From DATFPQ01 sp035264765 (GTDB lineage Bacteria; Actinomycetota; Actinomycetes; Actinomycetales; Angustibacteraceae): a stretch of DNA of 8,493 nt. Below are positions 8,009-8,493 of the stretch, piece by piece (the stretch's first letter is position 1; each line of letters begins with the position of its first letter). The position numbers were made by a program, and so were the translations under genes. The stretch is from positions 1 through 8,493 of the forward strand of contig DATFPQ010000297.1 of the NCBI GenBank assembly GCA_035264765.1. Direction: 5' to 3'. The notes under the pieces are model-generated. The model saw only the letters and a program-made list of their open reading frames with translations, did no database searches and was not told the DNA's origin.

Positions 8009-8051
8009 CCGTGTCCGCTGCCGTACACGGCGTCGCTGACGGTTCGCCGTC
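8009..8051 (+). repeat. Two small hairpins after mshB
   Basis: CCGTGT/ACACGG (8009-8014 with 8025-8030, 10-base loop) is followed by GACGG-TTCG-CCGTC (8038-8051, 5-bp stem with a four-base loop). They lie in the 143-base gap after mshB and may end the operon transcript. Neither has a T-run and both stems are short, so a terminator role is only a guess. Confidence 0.3.
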
Positions 8052-8062
8052 CGGGCTAACCT
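8036..8062 (+). promoter_or_regulatory. Weak promoter candidate before the last gene
   Basis: CTGACG (8036-8041) and TAACCT (8057-8062) resemble -35 and -10 boxes, with a short 15-base spacer. The site would give a leader of about 70 bases for the gene at 8141. It overlaps the second small hairpin. The support is mainly the TAnnnT match and its position. Confidence 0.25.
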
Positions 8063-8130
8063 GCGGGCCCGCGCCGATGACATCCGGAAGGCTGGGTCCC
8101 CGCCCGGGATCGAGCGGGCCGGCCGACTGC

Positions 8131-8135
8131 GGAGG
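8131..8135 (+). promoter_or_regulatory. Ribosome binding site that fixes the GTG start at 8141
   Basis: GGAGG with a 5-base spacer to the GTG at 8141. It is the same GGAGG-plus-GTG arrangement as at 3941-3952 and is the main evidence for a gene start here. Confidence 0.65.
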
Positions 8136-8140
8136 TTCCC

Positions 8141-8493
8141 GTGACGCACCCCTCCCCCCTGCTGGACGCCGCGGCAGGGCCGCGACCACTGCAGGGCGCG
8201 GACGTCGCCGCTGCCCGCGAGCGCACCCGGCGGCGCCGGCTCTGGTGGGTGGCCGCGGCCCTCGCGCCGGTGCTGGCCTGGCTGTGGTGGCGGCTGCTCA
8301 CGGGCAACCCCGTCACCGGCGTCCATCTGCCGTGGGTGGACCCGCTGTACCAGCTTAGTGGTGGGTTCTTCGTGGTTCTGATGCTGGTCCTGGCCGCGAC
8401 GACGCTGGGCGCCGGCCGCTCCCCGCACGTGGTGGTGCGGCCGGAGCAGATCGACGTCGGGCTCGACGACGTGGTGGGCATCGACGTCGTGAA
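8141..8493 (+). CDS. N-terminus of a two-helix membrane protein, probably FtsH-like AAA+ ATPase (3' end outside window)
   Basis: The first 117 codons of this gene are present and the frame is open to the window edge. The start is GTG with a good GGAGG. The N-terminus (1-33) is cytoplasmic-looking and ends in an Arg-rich run (RTRRRR, 28-33). A Trp-rich membrane helix follows (about 34-53), then a short loop rich in Pro and Gly (54-75) and a second helix (about 76-92). After that comes RPEQIDVGLDDVVGIDVV (100-117). This last block resembles the D-V-x-G-x-D-x-x-K segment that opens the AAA+ module of FtsH-family proteases and related actinobacterial membrane ATPases, where Walker A follows some 35-45 residues later. 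Two helices before the AAA+ module also fit FtsH topology, although the loop is far shorter than the usual FtsH extracytoplasmic domain. The Walker motifs lie outside the window, so this is a reasoned guess; a membrane protein is certain, the ATPase class is not. Confidence 0.6.
   Translation, partial: MTHPSPLLDAAAGPRPLQGADVAAARERTRRRRLWWVAAALAPVLAWLWWRLLTGNPVTGVHLPWVDPLYQLSGGFFVVLMLVLAATTLGAGRSPHVVVRPEQIDVGLDDVVGIDVV

Noticed and set aside
7948..8358. Plus-strand frame across the mshB end and the following gene start
   Set aside because: It overlaps the conserved end of mshB, has a low-complexity translation and conflicts with the GGAGG-supported GTG start at 8141.

Overview
The window is a GC-rich stretch in which every supported gene lies on the + strand. 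Base composition, GTG starts, tightly overlapping genes and a mycothiol-biosynthesis deacetylase (MshB) point to an actinomycete. The protein sequences read most like a filamentous actinomycete such as Micromonosporaceae, but that family-level placement is an impression and was not computed.

Layout: (1) 2-769 is the 3' end of typA/bipA, a ribosome-associated GTPase, followed by a terminator-like hairpin. (2) 770-931 is a short gap with hairpins and a weak promoter candidate. (3) 932-7056 is a complete oligopeptide-type ABC importer in the order permease (OppC type) - lipoprotein substrate-binding protein - permease (OppB type) - ATPase (OppD type) - ATPase (OppF type). (4) 7053-7997 is mshB, whose GTG start overlaps the stop of the last ATPase gene. 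(5) 7998-8140 is a short gap with two small hairpins and a weak promoter candidate. (6) From 8141 a new gene with two membrane segments runs off the window; it ends in what looks like the entry to an FtsH-like AAA+ domain.

How the genes work together: the lipoprotein should capture an extracellular peptide, the two permeases form the channel, and the two ATPases drive uptake. Both ATPases carry the C-terminal four-cysteine motif that is linked to an iron-sulfur cluster in some Opp/Dpp systems. Two gaps inside the operon (1919-2057 and 3831-3951) are packed with inverted repeats around the binding-protein gene, a plausible way to give that subunit its own mRNA stability or expression level. 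The downstream genes are joined by ATGA or GTGA overlaps, including a 16-codon mini-ORF sandwiched between the two ATPase genes.

The transporter order matches, as I recall it, the Streptomyces bldK signalling-peptide permease. The typA - peptide-binding lipoprotein - mshB neighbourhood recalls the Mycobacterium tuberculosis typA - lpqW - mshB locus. I see no mobile element, CRISPR array, tRNA or rRNA. The genes belong to known families. What is less ordinary is the arrangement, the coupling devices and the structured gaps.
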